A stretch of DNA of 64,000 nt from Lantana camara (lineage: Eukaryota; Streptophyta; Magnoliopsida; Lamiales; Verbenaceae): contig CM074864.1 in assembly GCA_037501455.1 (NCBI GenBank), positions 36,978,001-37,042,000 on the forward strand, read 5' to 3'. The position numbers and the translations under genes are program-made. The notes under the pieces are model-generated. The model had not been told where the DNA came from and did not search any database. It saw only the letters and a program-made list of their open reading frames with translations. Below, piece after piece: positions 24,061 through 37,651 of the stretch (the stretch's first letter is position 1; each line of letters begins with the position of its first letter).

Positions 24061-25300
24061 AACAAAAATAAGAGCAAGGAAGTCTCCAGTACTCCCAAGC
24101 CACACACGCAAAACCATAATTAAAATCATGTAAGACACCCCAAAGCAAGTAACAGACATCGTCCACGTTGGTTATCAATTGCTCCAAGTAATTTAACATG
24201 ATAAGATATCAAAGTACATAATATAAAAATGATTGGAATTAAGTTTGTAGGGATGCATGTATCATGGATGCTATAAGTACCGTTCACCGTAGTTACGAAA
24301 TTTAGAATTGTAAGTTGTCGTTCTCCAGTGCATGATCTGTCCTGAAGATGAACTGAGTGCTCAACTTGGCTTTAACCTCTTCAGGGTACCTCGGTGAAGC
24401 AATTGATGAATCCTTTAAGGATTATACTCTTAAATTCCTTCTGACTTGTACTGTTTCCAGTTTTCACCATTTCCCATAATCTTTGTTCGACCAACCAATT
24501 CTTTTTAATTGACCGAGCTTGACCTCCCCGAATACCCCTAAATCGTTTGTCCCGAACTCAGGTCTGTAGTTATTACCTTTACCATATGGAAGTCTAACAT
24601 ATCCCCGAGGATAACCACTCTGAACAACCTTGATGATTCAATCCCGACCTTAAGATGTTTATTCTTATGGTCTCTCTCAATACAAATCCTTTCCCATCTT
24701 CCGTTCCTATGATCCGTTCATTCCCTTTGACCCCCTGAAGGTTATATTCGATAATTAGTCCCATATTTCTTAAATCGAAGACGGAAGGTTCTTGACACTT
24801 CCTAGGTTTTGATTTAGATTTCTCAATGTTCATCCTCTTCGGTTTTGTTTCTTCTTAACTCCTTCCAACTCATTGGACCAAACTTTATTGACAGCATCTC
24901 TTTCTGTGTTAATCCAAATTGATTCCCTCTCGATAAGTCAACTAGAGAGTTTCCTTAACTTCTCCGTAACTCCTCCATCTTCAAATCGACTTACACATGT
25001 AGAAAATTCAATGAACTATCTTCCCAATTCCTCGTGGAAACCTTCAGCCCGAATTTATTGGCCTAACCTTCGTTTTAATGGCCAATCGTTAAAATCGTCT
25101 TATTCATTTCCGCTCACTAACATAACCCCGAATCTTCCTAATTGCACTTCCGTTATCTCTATTACTTATTTCTTCAACCACAACTTCAAGTTTTAATTTT
25201 TGCTTCTTGGTTACGCTCTCCCCCTTAAATTTTCTATCGTTATACCTTGAACTCCATCAATTCATCTTTTACCGAAACTCTTGATAAAACAATTTCATTT

Positions 25301-25316
25301 GGGGGGGGGGGGGGGG
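25301..25316. repeat. Run of 16 G
   Basis: A single-base run followed by AGGGGGAGG. Length may be unreliable because such runs are error prone. Confidence 0.85.
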
Positions 25317-27127
25317 AGGGGGAGGAATTTAACGAACATAGCAACCCGCTTCTCTATTCTTGTTCAATCCAACACCCCAAAGCCAACTTTAGTTTCGCTT
25401 CTTTTTCTGAATCCCATTTCCATCAACCTGCCCCTTATTTGAGGTTCTTTATTTTCTCCACCATTACCTACCTATGCAACTCCATTATTTCCTTTCATCT
25501 GAATTCTGAGGTGGCTCGGTTAAAACGATACTTGACGGGTGAGATGAAGGAACTTCCTATCAAATAAACACTAAAATGCATGTCGGGTTAAAATTGACGG
25601 TGTATGTGTCACGTTTACATCAAGTAACTATGCATCACGTTAGCGCAATGAAACCAAATAGAAATGCACGGATAATCATAAGGCCAGAAGAATAAATAAT
25701 TAATGCGAAATATGATGCACGTGCTATGAATGTTTTGGAACCTGTCACCAATGTGGTAAGCTATTAGCTCAGTAGCTTTTCTTCGTTCCTCCACTCCCGA
25801 GCTTACTTTGACTTAGTGATTATTCCTTGCCCTTCCCAAGGTTTTCAAGCTTTCCATGAATCCTTTCGTATCACTTATATCTTGGACTTTCCGGAATTGC
25901 AAGTTCACGATCCCTGATTTCTTCATCATCCACTGAATTGTCCTCTGCATTTATTCCCCGAGAATCACTCTTCAACATTGCCCAAAATCTCTTACAAAAT
26001 TGAACCCTAATGTAATTCTGAACCCTACTTCTCGCCATCACCGTGATCAAGACTCCCGTCCTTATCCTTTATGAACTTAGATTGACGAATTAAGCTTATT
26101 TTCCGATTGCTTATACCTGAGCGCATGATTTCCTTGCAAAGAATCTCTCCCCGAGAATAATGCTTCACCCGGTCTTTGCCTTTCTTTATAGTTCCCATTT
26201 GTTGCTCCATATCTTCCAATTTAACTTCACAACATGACAATTCAGCTTGGATATGGAAAAACAACTCAGATCCCGTCCTTAATATCGCCACCTTCCCTAT
26301 ATTTGTATTTACCTAGGTACTTGCCTCTCTCTACTCTTCCAGACTCGTTTCCCATCTTAATCGAAAACCAAAGCACCCAAACCCGACTTTTCCCGGTCTT
26401 AACTTCGACAAACTTGATTTCAAATCACTAGGCTGAGTCAGAAATCCTTCTTTGTCAATCCTTGGTGCACAACTCCTACCGGACCCATTTTATCTTAACT
26501 CCTTTTAATTATTAATACCTCTTCAATGCTCCAAATCCGGAATCAAAATACCTTCAAGGTTTGTTCACTTCCTTCATTAGGTTGAAAGATCCCGTTGCTT
26601 CCAATCAAAGGCACCTTATATGGCAGAGCCGTATATGTCAATCTTCTAAGTCGTAACCATCTCATAATCAATCCCTATTTCACCAAGTATCCTTCTACCA
26701 CCGCATCTCTTAATTCAAACCTCCCATTCCGAATCGTAATCCTTGAACTCTAGCTTCCTCTAGAAACCTCACATCTCAAATTCTCTACATTCTTCCCGGT
26801 TGTATCCCTCCTAGCTTCCATGCCTCAGGAAGAGCTAGCAATAGATCGTCTTTATCGTGGAACTTGGCCGTGGTTTGATATTATCTTTATAACCTGTAAA
26901 TCATAACTCATTTCGAAGGTACATGCATGCGATTAGGGCATGCATATGGCACATATTCAACACGAAAGGCACAGATTCAATATAGAATGCAACAAGTAAT
27001 TCGAAAGATTAAAAGAAAGACAATTTCATGTTCAAAATCCATGCAATGCACACATTATCACTTAGTTCCTATGCCGAACGACTTAGACAGACCCACACGA
27101 CACGTGATGCCGGGTTTGCAACCCTAA

Positions 27128-27139
27128 GCTCTGATACCA
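27128..27139 (-). promoter_or_regulatory. Primer binding site of element H
   Basis: On the minus strand TGGTATCAGAGC follows the 5' LTR after an 8-base spacer, TCCTTAAG. It complements the 3' end of plant initiator tRNA-Met. Confidence 0.9.
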
Positions 27140-27147
27140 CTTAAGGA

Positions 27148-30100
27148 TGTAACACCCGAGCGCAAGGTGTCACATCCCCCGCACCGAGACCAGGCCCGAA
27201 TATGAAATGGACGATCCATACCCGAGCCAAATCACGACGAACGGGGACATACACACACTCTATGCTAGGCGGGACTAACCTTTGAACCATAAAATCAGAA
27301 ATTAAAACATTAAAGCGGAAGCAATAAACGAACATGCATCATATATACGTACAATGAGCATCACAGCTCCAAAAGTAAGTCACAACCTTATCCAATTCCA
27401 TTAGGGCTCAAAACATGTACGCTCCAATGGCAACATTCAAATACAAAGATCATAAGTGCAAAATGCGAGTGTAAGACCAATAAACAAAAGGGCTAGAAAC
27501 GAAAAAAAGACCTAAGACTCGAAATCCCGCCTAGCTCCCCTGACACCTGCACAAAACAACTGAAAGCCAAACGGGTTCAGTCCAAAAGGGACTGGTGGGT
27601 ATAAAAGCAGGGCATAGTAATATATGACTGTAATTAAACATTCACATGCAAGTTATAATCCCAAATGAGGTTTTTAAAGAATTTTCCAAGTGGGTGAATA
27701 GAAATCATCAAAAGGGATTATAACGATTCATTTACATTAGGTCAAGGTCATTAGTGGCCCGGCGAGTGGGCGCGCATTATCTCCAACCAACACCTCGTGT
27801 AATTCATTAACATTCATTAACATTCATTCTTTCTTTTCATGCATAACATTCTTTAGTGCGCATTCAATAACATTTACACCTTCTTCCTCCGGGTTGGTGG
27901 CGGGTTTGCAAGGCCCATCCACCCATTCATTGACCAAAAGGGGAACATGACTCCCCAGATGGCACTCAACGTCCATTCCTCGCTAACTCCTAACGAGGTC
28001 CGGTTACGCCGTTCATTGGTGGAACTAGTGTGAGGGATCACCGTCGGCCCGTGCCTTCCCGGATAGCCACTCACACTAAGTCCCTGGGCCCCATTCGTGC
28101 ATAACATTCATTCATTCTCGCCAAAACAATAGGTAGGGTTCAAGAAACAAGGGCTTTACGTTTGCAATCATTTACTCGATAAAAGACTCAAAATATATAT
28201 CATATTACTTTGGCTTAAAACTTTTCACGTAGGGAGATATACCGGGTCGTTTTATCTAAGTAGAAGAGAAACCCACCTTAAACCGCAAAAAGGAGCAAAC
28301 ACAAGCCTCACTGACCGGCCTCGTCTCCAACGGACTCAAAATCTGTGCAAGAGAGGTGAAGTGAGACTCAATATGACCAATTAAGACGCTCGGCAATCCA
28401 ATGATCATGATATGAATATGTAAGAGATAAGACTGTGCTATGAAAATGTTCATGTGCACTATTAAAGTCTTAAAGACATATAAACATTCAATTCATTCAT
28501 TCAATGAAGCATTCGTATTCAAACGAGTTCATGTCCTTCACATTTCACGTCAAAGGAATTTAAATTATATAATCAAGTCGTTCAATCTTTCATTCACTTT
28601 CATTCGAATTCACATTTTTAATCAAATTAATTCAAGAAATTCAAATATAATCAAGTACAAGTTAAATCACATTTAAGTTTAGAACATAAACAATTAAACA
28701 TATTCAATCGCATTTACAATTAGAAATTAAACAATTAAATACATTCAGTTAAATTTCGAAAATTGAATAAAACATGAAATAGGTAACATTTAAATTCTAA
28801 TAATTCAATTAAATCAAATAAAAATTAATATTTAAAAAATATATATATAATATATTAAATATATATACATACATATACATATACTATATTATATATACAT
28901 ATATACGTATAAATACACATGCATGCAAATAACAAATGCATGAAATTTCCATGCAAAATTACAATCCCACGCATGCAATAGTGTAGGTCTAATATATCCA
29001 TATATATATATATATATATGCATGCAAAACATGCATTGGCAATTAACAACTCATGCAAGAAAGAAAAAGAAACCAGCAGTAGCAGCAGCTTCGCGGTAAC
29101 AGCAAAACAGACATGAAATACAAGGTGACACCCCCGTGTCACCTCCATAGAACAAACAGAGACACCCCCGTGTCTCGGTACAGAGAAGACAACCCACGCA
29201 GCACCCCCGTTCCAGCTGATAAGGAAAGAAAATGACACACCCGTGTCGGACGCAGCAGTTCAAACAAAAAACGCAGGTTATCCCCTGTTTTTCTAGCTCA
29301 AACGCAGTCACCTCTCAAGCAACAATTAGGCCATATAAGTAGCAAGAAGAAGACATGAAATGCAGCACAAAATCAGCCTTAACAATACACAAAATGACAG
29401 CAAAAGCAAGGAGGAAACGCAGCAGCAAAACCAGTACAGAAACAGGGCCAAACTTACGAAAAACAGGGCATGAAATGATCTCAAGTAATCCCAACACATT
29501 CATATAAGTTAGGCTAACAAATTTTCAGCAAAACACCACAAATTCAACCTATAAATCAGTCCCACAACAGTTCAAACATGAAAGGCGATACGTGGCCATT
29601 TTATGAAATTTTCTCAATGTTCCAAAGTTGATAACTCATAAATACTTCAAATACCATTCAATTAATGATCATAAATGAGAAGAAGATATCAAAACAATCA
29701 TTCTCAATCTTGGAATCAAACAAATCCATCAAGAATTCGATGAGATCGAGAGAAATGCCTAAAAACGCCTCTATTGCAAGATCAGCCGAAAATGCATAAA
29801 ACCATGATCAAATTTGGGGATGAATGAATGAAAATGATCAGGAGTGAACATATAATACAACCCTAATCTTACCTTGTTGATTGGATGAAGATTGGATGAG
29901 ATTTGAGCTTTGAATCTCCAAGGTGATCAAGGGTTGCGGGAAGAAACTGGAAGGCAGTGAATTTAGTTGAGATTTGTGAATTGTGAGAGGGTTGGTTTGG
30001 TTAGGGAAAGGTACAGAAGATTATGTGGTTGAGTTAGGGTTCTATAGCATCAAACCATGGTTAATTTGGTCAACAATTGAATAAGTTATGGCCATTTTAG

Positions 30101-30985
30101 TGCAACAAGGTCAGATTCATCACCGTTTCATTTTTCGGTTGAATTTCGGAGGTTCAATTGATGTTAGAAAAATATAAGGATAAGTTTACTAAACTCAAAT
30201 TTTTGTTACGAGTTCAGAGAAGTTGACGGAACTCGAATCCGAGTTCCCGAGCTCAAGATATTAAATACGGAACCAAGGGTGCGCTAAGTGCTCGTTAGCC
30301 CCCGACTTGGATTCCAAAATTCAAATTAAATCCGAAACACATGCAAATGAATTCGAAAATACGAAACGAACAAATATTCATATACAAGACACGTATAAGT
30401 TCAACATATTAAATTCGCACAAAATTCCGGTATCAATTCAAATAGAAACGAAGCACGTAAATGTGACTCATACGCAATCAAACAATAAAAGCCAAAATAT
30501 TTACAAATAATGTATCATTTGCATACTTATATAATATATTATAAATAGATGCATGAAATATTAGTTTATAAATATACATGCATGCATACGTATATAATAT
30601 ATATAATAAATACATGCATGCAATATATAGTTTATAATTATAATTGCATGCATTACAAATTCATGCACACGTACACCCTAATTATATATTTATATATTAT
30701 ATAAATGTAATTAATATTAATAACATTAAATAAAATAATTAACATTTAATACATATAAAATAAAATGAAATATATAGAACACGTAAAAATAATTATTCGC
30801 GCAATTAAGGAGCACACAAGTTATTCACATAAATTCAAATTCAAATATTGCATATATTTCAAGTAGTCACTTATTTAACAATTAAACAATGAAATTTAAT
30901 TATAGAAACACTAAGACCAATTAATTTGTGCAATTAAGTAAACATATACGTCATGCTGTACTAATAAAAGAACTGGGGCGTTATA
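27148..30985 (-). repeat. 5' LTR of element H
   Basis: It matches 19954-23785 from end to end with scattered changes. It starts TGTAACACCCGAG; the outer end reads GTTATA instead of GTTACA, one point change. The donor-like CAAG/GTAAG at 29872 and the acceptor-like site at 27546 are kept. Confidence 0.9.
29123..29247. repeat. Palindrome cluster in the 5' LTR of H
   Basis: AGGTGACAC/GTGTCACCT at 29123-29144, GAGACAC/GTGTCTC at 29159-29176 and GACAC/GTGTC at 29234-29247, each around a C-rich centre. Confidence 0.8.
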
Positions 30986-30990
30986 CCCCA

Positions 30991-33776
30991 AACCATCTAA
31001 TAATAAACCGTCTAAAATATAGACTCACCCTCAAGGGGTTGCGAACCCACAAGAGTCCTCCCCGGCCTTAGCCGAAGGATCAAGATACCACACCTTCCCT
31101 ACAGCACGGGTCGTGTGAAGATATCTCAAATGGAACTACACAATGGATAAATGCCCCGACGGCCCTAACCGTCCCGGGGGTACCCATTCCCGCAGCTCAC
31201 CAGGATCAGATCCACACACAGATCACAACGGATCACAACAGAACATATCACAACGGATCACAACAGAACAGATCACGACGGATCACATATGCCAATCTTT
31301 CATGGCAATCTCGCTATATAATCACAACACAACTGTTTTTCCAAAATAGCTTACATATGCTTCAAAAACTGGTTTATACATTTTATCCCTACGCGATGGA
31401 ACTTTAAGCCTCATGACCTCCACCCACGCAGGATGCACGCAAGACCATAAACATATCATATCCAACACATAAGTATTTATAGTAGAGTATACTCGCATGC
31501 AATGGTCGAAATCAGCATGTAAAGGTCATAGGTCACATAACTATACAAAATCCTAAACCTCACCTGGTGAAAGTAGAGTCTGAGAGTGTGAAGGGCCAAA
31601 CACTCTAAACCTCGGCCCACCGGTACCACCAAACTCTGTGACAAGACGTACAAAAGCCCAGACTTAGACTCTATATGAACCAAATAAGACATACGGCGTT
31701 GCTCAACATGATGGTGGTTATGCATAAGTGTTCATGTTGTGCTTGGGTAAGGTGTCGTGGTCATTCAAAGCATATCAATGCTCAACAAGGTCATATTTAC
31801 AAGCAACCAACACGCAATTCCATATCCAAAGATGTAAGATCAATTTGGGAAGTCAATGTATTCACAAAATGCATATTAAATCATCCAATGTCACAGGGTT
31901 CAATTATAATATTATAATTAAGCATCAAGTTCATGACGAGTTATAAAGTGCATAAGTAAGAGCAACTTGATCATATAAACATACAAGGTTGTTGTATGTA
32001 GATGGCATGCTTGATACAAATAAAGAGTGCATTTAATTCACTTAAGATCATACTTTACAACTTCACAACATGTTTGGTATACAATCTCAAGTCATATTCA
32101 TAGTTTCATAAATATTACACTTACATCCCCTAAGTTAATTACTAAGCATAATTGTTCGTTTAAAGTGTTTATACAATTATTGAACTAGGAATTAATTACT
32201 TACAAGCATGACCATTATCAATTTATCATAATTCATAATATACCATTTCCGGGTAGTAAGAGTAAGTCAAGATATCACAATTCTAACTCCTATTATGCAT
32301 CAAGTCTTAAGTTGTTCAATCATCTTTCATGTATCTCAGTTTTATACTTGAAACACAATTTACAACAAACATAACGTTGAGAACGTCTCAAATTCATACA
32401 AAGAAATCACAACATGTTCGTTCTTCTAAATTATCATTCAAGTTCATTTATTCACATAAAAGATTAGTTTCTAAATATTACACTAACACCCCTTCATATC
32501 TAAACACATAGCATAAATTCATCACATCGGGATTCAAATTATCAATCGAAACATTCATGCATATCACAATCCATTCAATACATGTTTTCGCATACGATTG
32601 GAATACGTCTCGATCAACAGACCAAGAATAAACAATTTATTTGCACTTAAAACAATTAATTCAAATAATCATAATTACGTAAAATAATTCGTAATAAGTA
32701 GATCGAGTGTCCGATTAACGAAGGAAAGTGGCGTTGAACTCACCACAAAGAGAAGAACATTCTATCCGAAATTCGCCGGAGTGCCGCCACCGGAGCCGTC
32801 GGAAAGTCGCCGAAAAAATCCCGAAAAACCAGTCCTGAATGAAGTCTTCGTTCCCTTTCCGAATCCTCGATCAATTTCTGGAAATTCCAAGTCAATCTCC
32901 TCCAATTTCAGATCTAAGAAAATGAAAACCCTAAAATTTTCAAACTGAAATTACTTCCAAACCGGTGAACCAAAATACGATCCGATAGAAGCGTTGTCTT
33001 ACCCATGACGAGCTCTTCGAAAGCCCTAAGGTAGCTCACCGGAAAATCCTCGGAGCTAGCGCCGCCGTTGCTCTGCCGCTGCACAGCCGCGATCCGAAGC
33101 CAAACCACTGAATCTGGAGTCGCGTGACCACAGGCTACTAGTTCTCGCCATTTCGAACAACTTTCGTGAAGAGCCCGAGGCAAAAATGGCCGAAAAAGGG
33201 CCCTGTTGGCCGCCGAAGTTTCTGCCGCCGCCCACGTCTCCAGAACCACCACCTACAGCCAAGACCTGGTGAAATTGATGCCGGAAATGAACTCAGGGGG
33301 TCGAAAAACCTTGGAAACCGAAGAGGGTCGCTGAAAAAGACCGTCGGAGGCAGCGAAATCGCACCGCTACGGTGACGGGCGGTGCCGCCGCGAGCTTCAG
33401 GCGGCGCGTGCGATGCAGTCGCGGCCTGGATGGCCGCGCCACCGACGTCAAACGGTGTGCCGGGATGTCCTCTTTCTGGGCATGTGGCGCGTGTATCAAC
33501 AAGATGGCCGAAAACCGCCGCGAAGGCCGGCGAAGCGGCGGCGGTCTGACAGCTCCGCCGCTGCTACTGAAATCCAGCCATAAGTTCGCCACCGTTCATT
33601 GTTAGGCAGTGAAATTAGTACTCTTGCGTACGTCTCGTCGAGATAATCAAAATGGACTATTCGTTTGTTGAATTCCGTCGAGAAACGATCGAGTTATGGG
33701 CTCGTAACCGAAGCCGTGCATAGTGACCACCGGGAGAGAGAGTGGGAGAGGAGAGAGAGAGAAGAAAGAGAGAGAT
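30991..33776 (-). mobile_element. Middle segment of solo LTR G
   Basis: Continues LTR G after element H. Opposite-strand matches to element I at 36780-36880 (ACCCTCAAGGGGTTGCGAAC and neighbours) fix its family. It is cut by element I at 33776. Confidence 0.8.
33020..33620 (-). other. GC-rich leader-like block of LTR G
   Basis: This CCG- and GCC-rich block lies on the minus-strand 5' side of the donor-like GGGTAAG at 33001, while the sequence beyond the donor is AT-rich. The switch resembles a plant exon-intron border. The frames inside (up to about 112 codons) show no recognised domain. Confidence 0.45.
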
Positions 33777-34464
33777 TGTAACACCCCGCATTTTCGGAGC
33801 AAGATACGATGCCATTTCCGTACGATTAGATTGTTATTTGTTTAACTTTGCATGTGCTTGAATTGATTTAATTCATATCTTAATTGTTTAATTGACCCAA
33901 TTGCAATCTTATGAAAATAAGTGCACTTAATTGAAATATGTGTTTTGTGCCTAATTGCTCTTCAATTTAAATTATGTGGGCTATTTTGTAAATATTGAAA
34001 TTTGGGGATAATTTTCTAATTATAAGAAATTCAATTAGACTTAATTGGTCGCTACCTTTAAACATTTGGGGTACTTTTATAATTTCTAAATCACTAATTG
34101 GATCTATTTGAAACCTAATTGGAATTTGAGGACCCAATTGCACCACCTAACTTCTTGAGGGACTTATTTGCAATTTATGAGATTGGGGCTGCTATAACGT
34201 GTAAACCCTAGCAGCCTTCTTCATTAGTCTCCTCCCCTTTTCTGAGTTAGCAGCAGCGCAGCAGTTCCTTTCTCCCCTCATCAACGGAAACTCGCCAACA
34301 ACCACCATTGCTAACACCTTCTTCTACGGCGAGCTCCGCCGCCGACCACCACTCCCTCACCCTCTCAAACTCTCTCTCTCTCACTCCAGCACAGCAGTGC
34401 TGGCATCTCCAACCACCAGCGAATCTGCCGCCGCTACCTTCTCCGATAAACCCATCACCATCAT

Positions 34465-34476
34465 CCCCCCCCCCCC
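34465..34476. repeat. Run of 12 C in the 5' LTR of I
   Basis: The 3' LTR has a shorter C run at the same place, about 40783-40790. The length change shifts the frame of the 156-codon open frame seen here, arguing against that frame being a gene. Confidence 0.8.
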
Positions 34477-35804
34477 AGATCTCCTCCTCTCACCACCGGG
34501 GATTCAGCACCTCATCGTCGTCACCTCCGTCTTCCACCAAACCGGCGAATCTCTCTCTCCATTTCTCAACCACCGTCGGCCAGATCTGCTTTTTCTCGCC
34601 GGTCACCATCTCCGAACATGAACGCCGCCGTACACCTCATTTCGGTCTTCAACAAATAGCAGCAGGGCATCAATCTTCCTCGCCAGATCTGGCTCCTCAC
34701 GCGCCACCCTCCGCCGCCACAGCACCACCATTCCTCCCCTGTTTTCTTCCCTTTACCGACACCAACCATGCGGGTTAGGAAAGAGGGTAAGCTCTAGCTC
34801 AGCCACACCTTATGGATGCCATTGTTTGAATCCCTTTCTCGATCTTTCTTCTCTTAATCTGATCAAGGGAACAAGGCAAGGAATGATCCTAAACAGCAGC
34901 TGGGTGTAATCGTTCCTACTGAGTTCAGCCACCGAAATCGAGCTGGCCTCACTCCCCTGTTGCTACTCTGTTCTTGTTCGCAACAGCAAGAGCAATTTCG
35001 ATAGCCTCCTCATATCCGACTGAGTCGCCGCTCCTTTTAGATTGTAAACCCCTTCTCCTTCTATTGAATGTTAGGTTAATTAATTGTAAGTGTACAATGA
35101 TATTTTGAGGGTTGGATTTATAAGAATAAAATGTTGGTCATGTTGTTGTGGATTGAATTAGTTTCGTCAATTTGGCTCTTGAGAAATTATGAAAATTGTT
35201 TCAATCAATTTGGTGTTTGTTATAGGAGAATTGAATGAAATATGTATGAATATTGATTTGATTATTCTCAAATCTGGGTATTACGGCTGTATGTATACAT
35301 TAGTTGCAAGATCAAGAACTTGTTATCAAATTCTTGAAGTTGACTGTGTAATTAGTAAATGGGTTAATTAAATCTAAACTGAATCTTTATTTTTTTTAGG
35401 GGGCATTAACTGAATGTGTGAATGTATATATATATATATATATAAATATTAGAAAATATGGGTGTATGAAAGTATATCAGTTTGGGAACTCAAATTAATT
35501 TAAGTGTTGATTAATTAAAACATGACTTCGACCTTGAGTTACCTTGTTAAATGGTTGATTTGGGTAATTGTGAAGTGATAGTCGTATATTATTAAATTTA
35601 TGTAATATGGATCATATGGAATATTTGACAATTACCTACCTTGTATGATTTTGTTCTAATGGGATGATTAATACATTGCACTACTTAATTTAACTTGCTA
35701 ATGAATTATAAGTATATGTGTGTGTGCGTACTGTGTACCTGTAATGCCTTACTCAATCTAATGGATTAAAATGTGGTAGTTGGGTGTGCGTGTGAGTGCG
35801 GTAT

Positions 35805-35808
<4 letters not shown>

Positions 35809-35858
<50 letters not shown>
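35809..35858. repeat. TA microsatellite, 5' LTR of I
   Basis: A perfect TA run of about 50 bases; the partner in the 3' LTR at about 42131-42171 is shorter, a clear difference between the two LTRs. Confidence 0.9.
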
Positions 35859-35860
<2 letters not shown>

Positions 35861-37651
35861 CTTGAGTTTGTGTACTAACTATATATAAAAGTTGTGAAGG
35901 TGTTTATATAAATATAGTAAGTGTGCTGCTAATTATATATGTATATTATAATGAACCTTTTATTTGTGGGATACTAATTGAAAGAGTTAGACGTTGTGTA
36001 TCATCTGTTAAGTGTAACGGGGATGTAGGTGCGTGCATATATGATGTATGTCTATAGATGCATATGAGTGGGTGCATGTAATAAATGGTTTGGGTATGTG
36101 TGAATGCTGGATATGCATATATATTAGTGTGTGTATGAAATTGATGTGTTAAGTATTTAAACTATATGGTATTTTATGATCTTAATTATATAACATACCA
36201 TTTCATATTACTTCACATCGATTCATAATCATCGACGTGCGTCTATGTGGTTCATGTCTGAGTCTTGTCTCACGAGTATACTACATTTCCCTTTTCTGTA
36301 CAGTGATCTCCAGGGTGGAGACAACCTGGTCGAGCACACACCCGTCTTGTCAGTTATCGTATCTTGTCGCTTGTCAAGTGAGGTTTAGGATTTTGTATAG
36401 TTATGCGACCTATGGCCTTAATATGCTGATTTCAACCCTTGCATGCGAGTATATCTATTATAAATATGTATGTGTTGGATATGATATGTTTTTGTCCTTT
36501 TGAATCAACTCTGTTTTGGAAAATTAAATATGAAAGCATATGTAAGTTGTTTTGAAAAGTACTTTACGTTATGTTCTGTAGCGAGATTGCCATGAAAGAT
36601 TGGCATTTGTGATCCATTGTGATCTGTTCTGATGTGATCCATTGTGATCTGTGTCTGGATCGATCCTGGTGAACTGCGGGTAATGGATACCCCGGGACGG
36701 TTAGGGCCGTCGGGGTAATTCATCTATTTCGTAGTTCCTTTTCAGATATCTTTATACGACCCGTGCTGTAGGGAAGGTGTGGTATCTTGAGCCTTCGGCC
36801 AAGGCCGGGGAGGACTCTTGTGGGTTCGCAACCCCTTGAGGGTGAGTCTATTTTTAGACGGTTTATTATTAGATGGTTGGGGACCGCACATCCTCTCCAT
36901 CGCCGGTGTAGCGGAGGGATTAGTTTTGATTTATGTTTTGAGGAGTTGAGGTTGGAAGCTCGTACTCGCCGAGCAGTTGATTATGTTATGTTATGGAATT
37001 ATGAATCGGGATAGAGTCTTTCTGGAAATGGTTTCTAAACTTATATCTATATCTTATTCGGGTTCTTTCAAAACGTTTTGGTATGTAACACCTATCCCCG
37101 GTTCATGAGTCCATCCTTTTTATTATGTGCTATGCTCCTTATATATATATTGTGGGTGTGCGTTAGCCCCCTCACTCGGTCAAGTTGACTGACCCCTCAT
37201 TTACACTTTTAGTTGCAGGATTGTTGGCGTTTGCTAGGCGGAAGTGAGTCCTTTGAGTTGCACTTCGTCGGTCTAGTCTTTCTATTTGCATTTTTCTTTT
37301 CATACACTTTACTTATGCTTTGTCTTGTAGACTTGAGATTATATTTTACTATTCGGTAGCCCTGCGTGGCACTCATTCGGCCCCTTGTGGCACTTGATGA
37401 TTATTACTTTATGTTGATATTCGGGACTAGGGATTTATGCTAGTTGAACCCGTCACCTGCTTTGCATGTTTTGTTTTAATTGCTTCTGCACTCTGAGTTT
37501 TGGTCAAGTTAGATCCGCCTAGCCTAGTGTGTGAGTTGTTCTCCCGTTCGCTATGATTCGGATTCGGGCTTGGACTTTCTATTTCATGACCGGGTCGGGG
37601 TCCTAGTGCGGGGGATGTGACATCCTCCGTTTGGGGTGTTACATCCTTAAG

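Larger units (their letters stand above)
23786..27147 (-). other. Non-coding core of element H
   Basis: The core holds a hairpin array next to the polypurine tract, a run of 16 G and long pyrimidine-rich stretches. Its open frames do not resemble any retrotransposon protein. Immediately before the polypurine tract, minus-strand codons read NPRTDSFKG. This is close to NLRTNSFKG at the pol end of element L, which suggests descent from a chromovirus that lost its genes. Confidence 0.7.
19954..30985 (-). mobile_element. Element H: complete non-autonomous LTR retrotransposon (LARD-like)
   Basis: Two direct repeats of about 3.83 kb (19954-23785 and 27148-30985) flank a 3,362-base core. CCCCA precedes (19949-19953) and follows (30986-30990) the element, an exact target duplication. 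The primer site beside 27148 and the polypurine tract beside 23785 show that it runs on the minus strand. No gag, protease, reverse transcriptase, RNase H or integrase frame was recognised, so it needs enzymes in trans. Size and layout fit the large retrotransposon derivatives known from barley relatives. The two LTRs differ by scattered changes, a few percent by eye, so insertion is not very recent. Confidence 0.9.
33777..37643 (+). repeat. 5' LTR of element I
   Basis: Starts TGTAACACCCCGC and ends GGGGTGTTACA. Landmarks: GC-rich leader block 34280-34786, donor-like AGAGG/GTAAGC at 34787, mini-exon-like block starting at 36304, TATA-like tract near 37140, hairpin GTCAA-G-TTGAC at 37179-37189, acceptor-like TTGCAG ending at 37218 and GCTAGGCGG. 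The motif GTGCGGGGGATGTGACATC lies close to the end, as in LTRs G and H. Confidence 0.92.

Noticed and set aside
33293..33605. Overlapping 77-112 codon frames on both strands
   Set aside because: GC-rich sequence has few stop codons in any frame; residue use is skewed to R, A, P and S with no motif.
34308..34778. 156-codon open frame, serine/proline rich
   Set aside because: It lies in the GC-rich part of an LTR, has low complexity, and is disrupted in the 3' LTR copy by a C-run length change.
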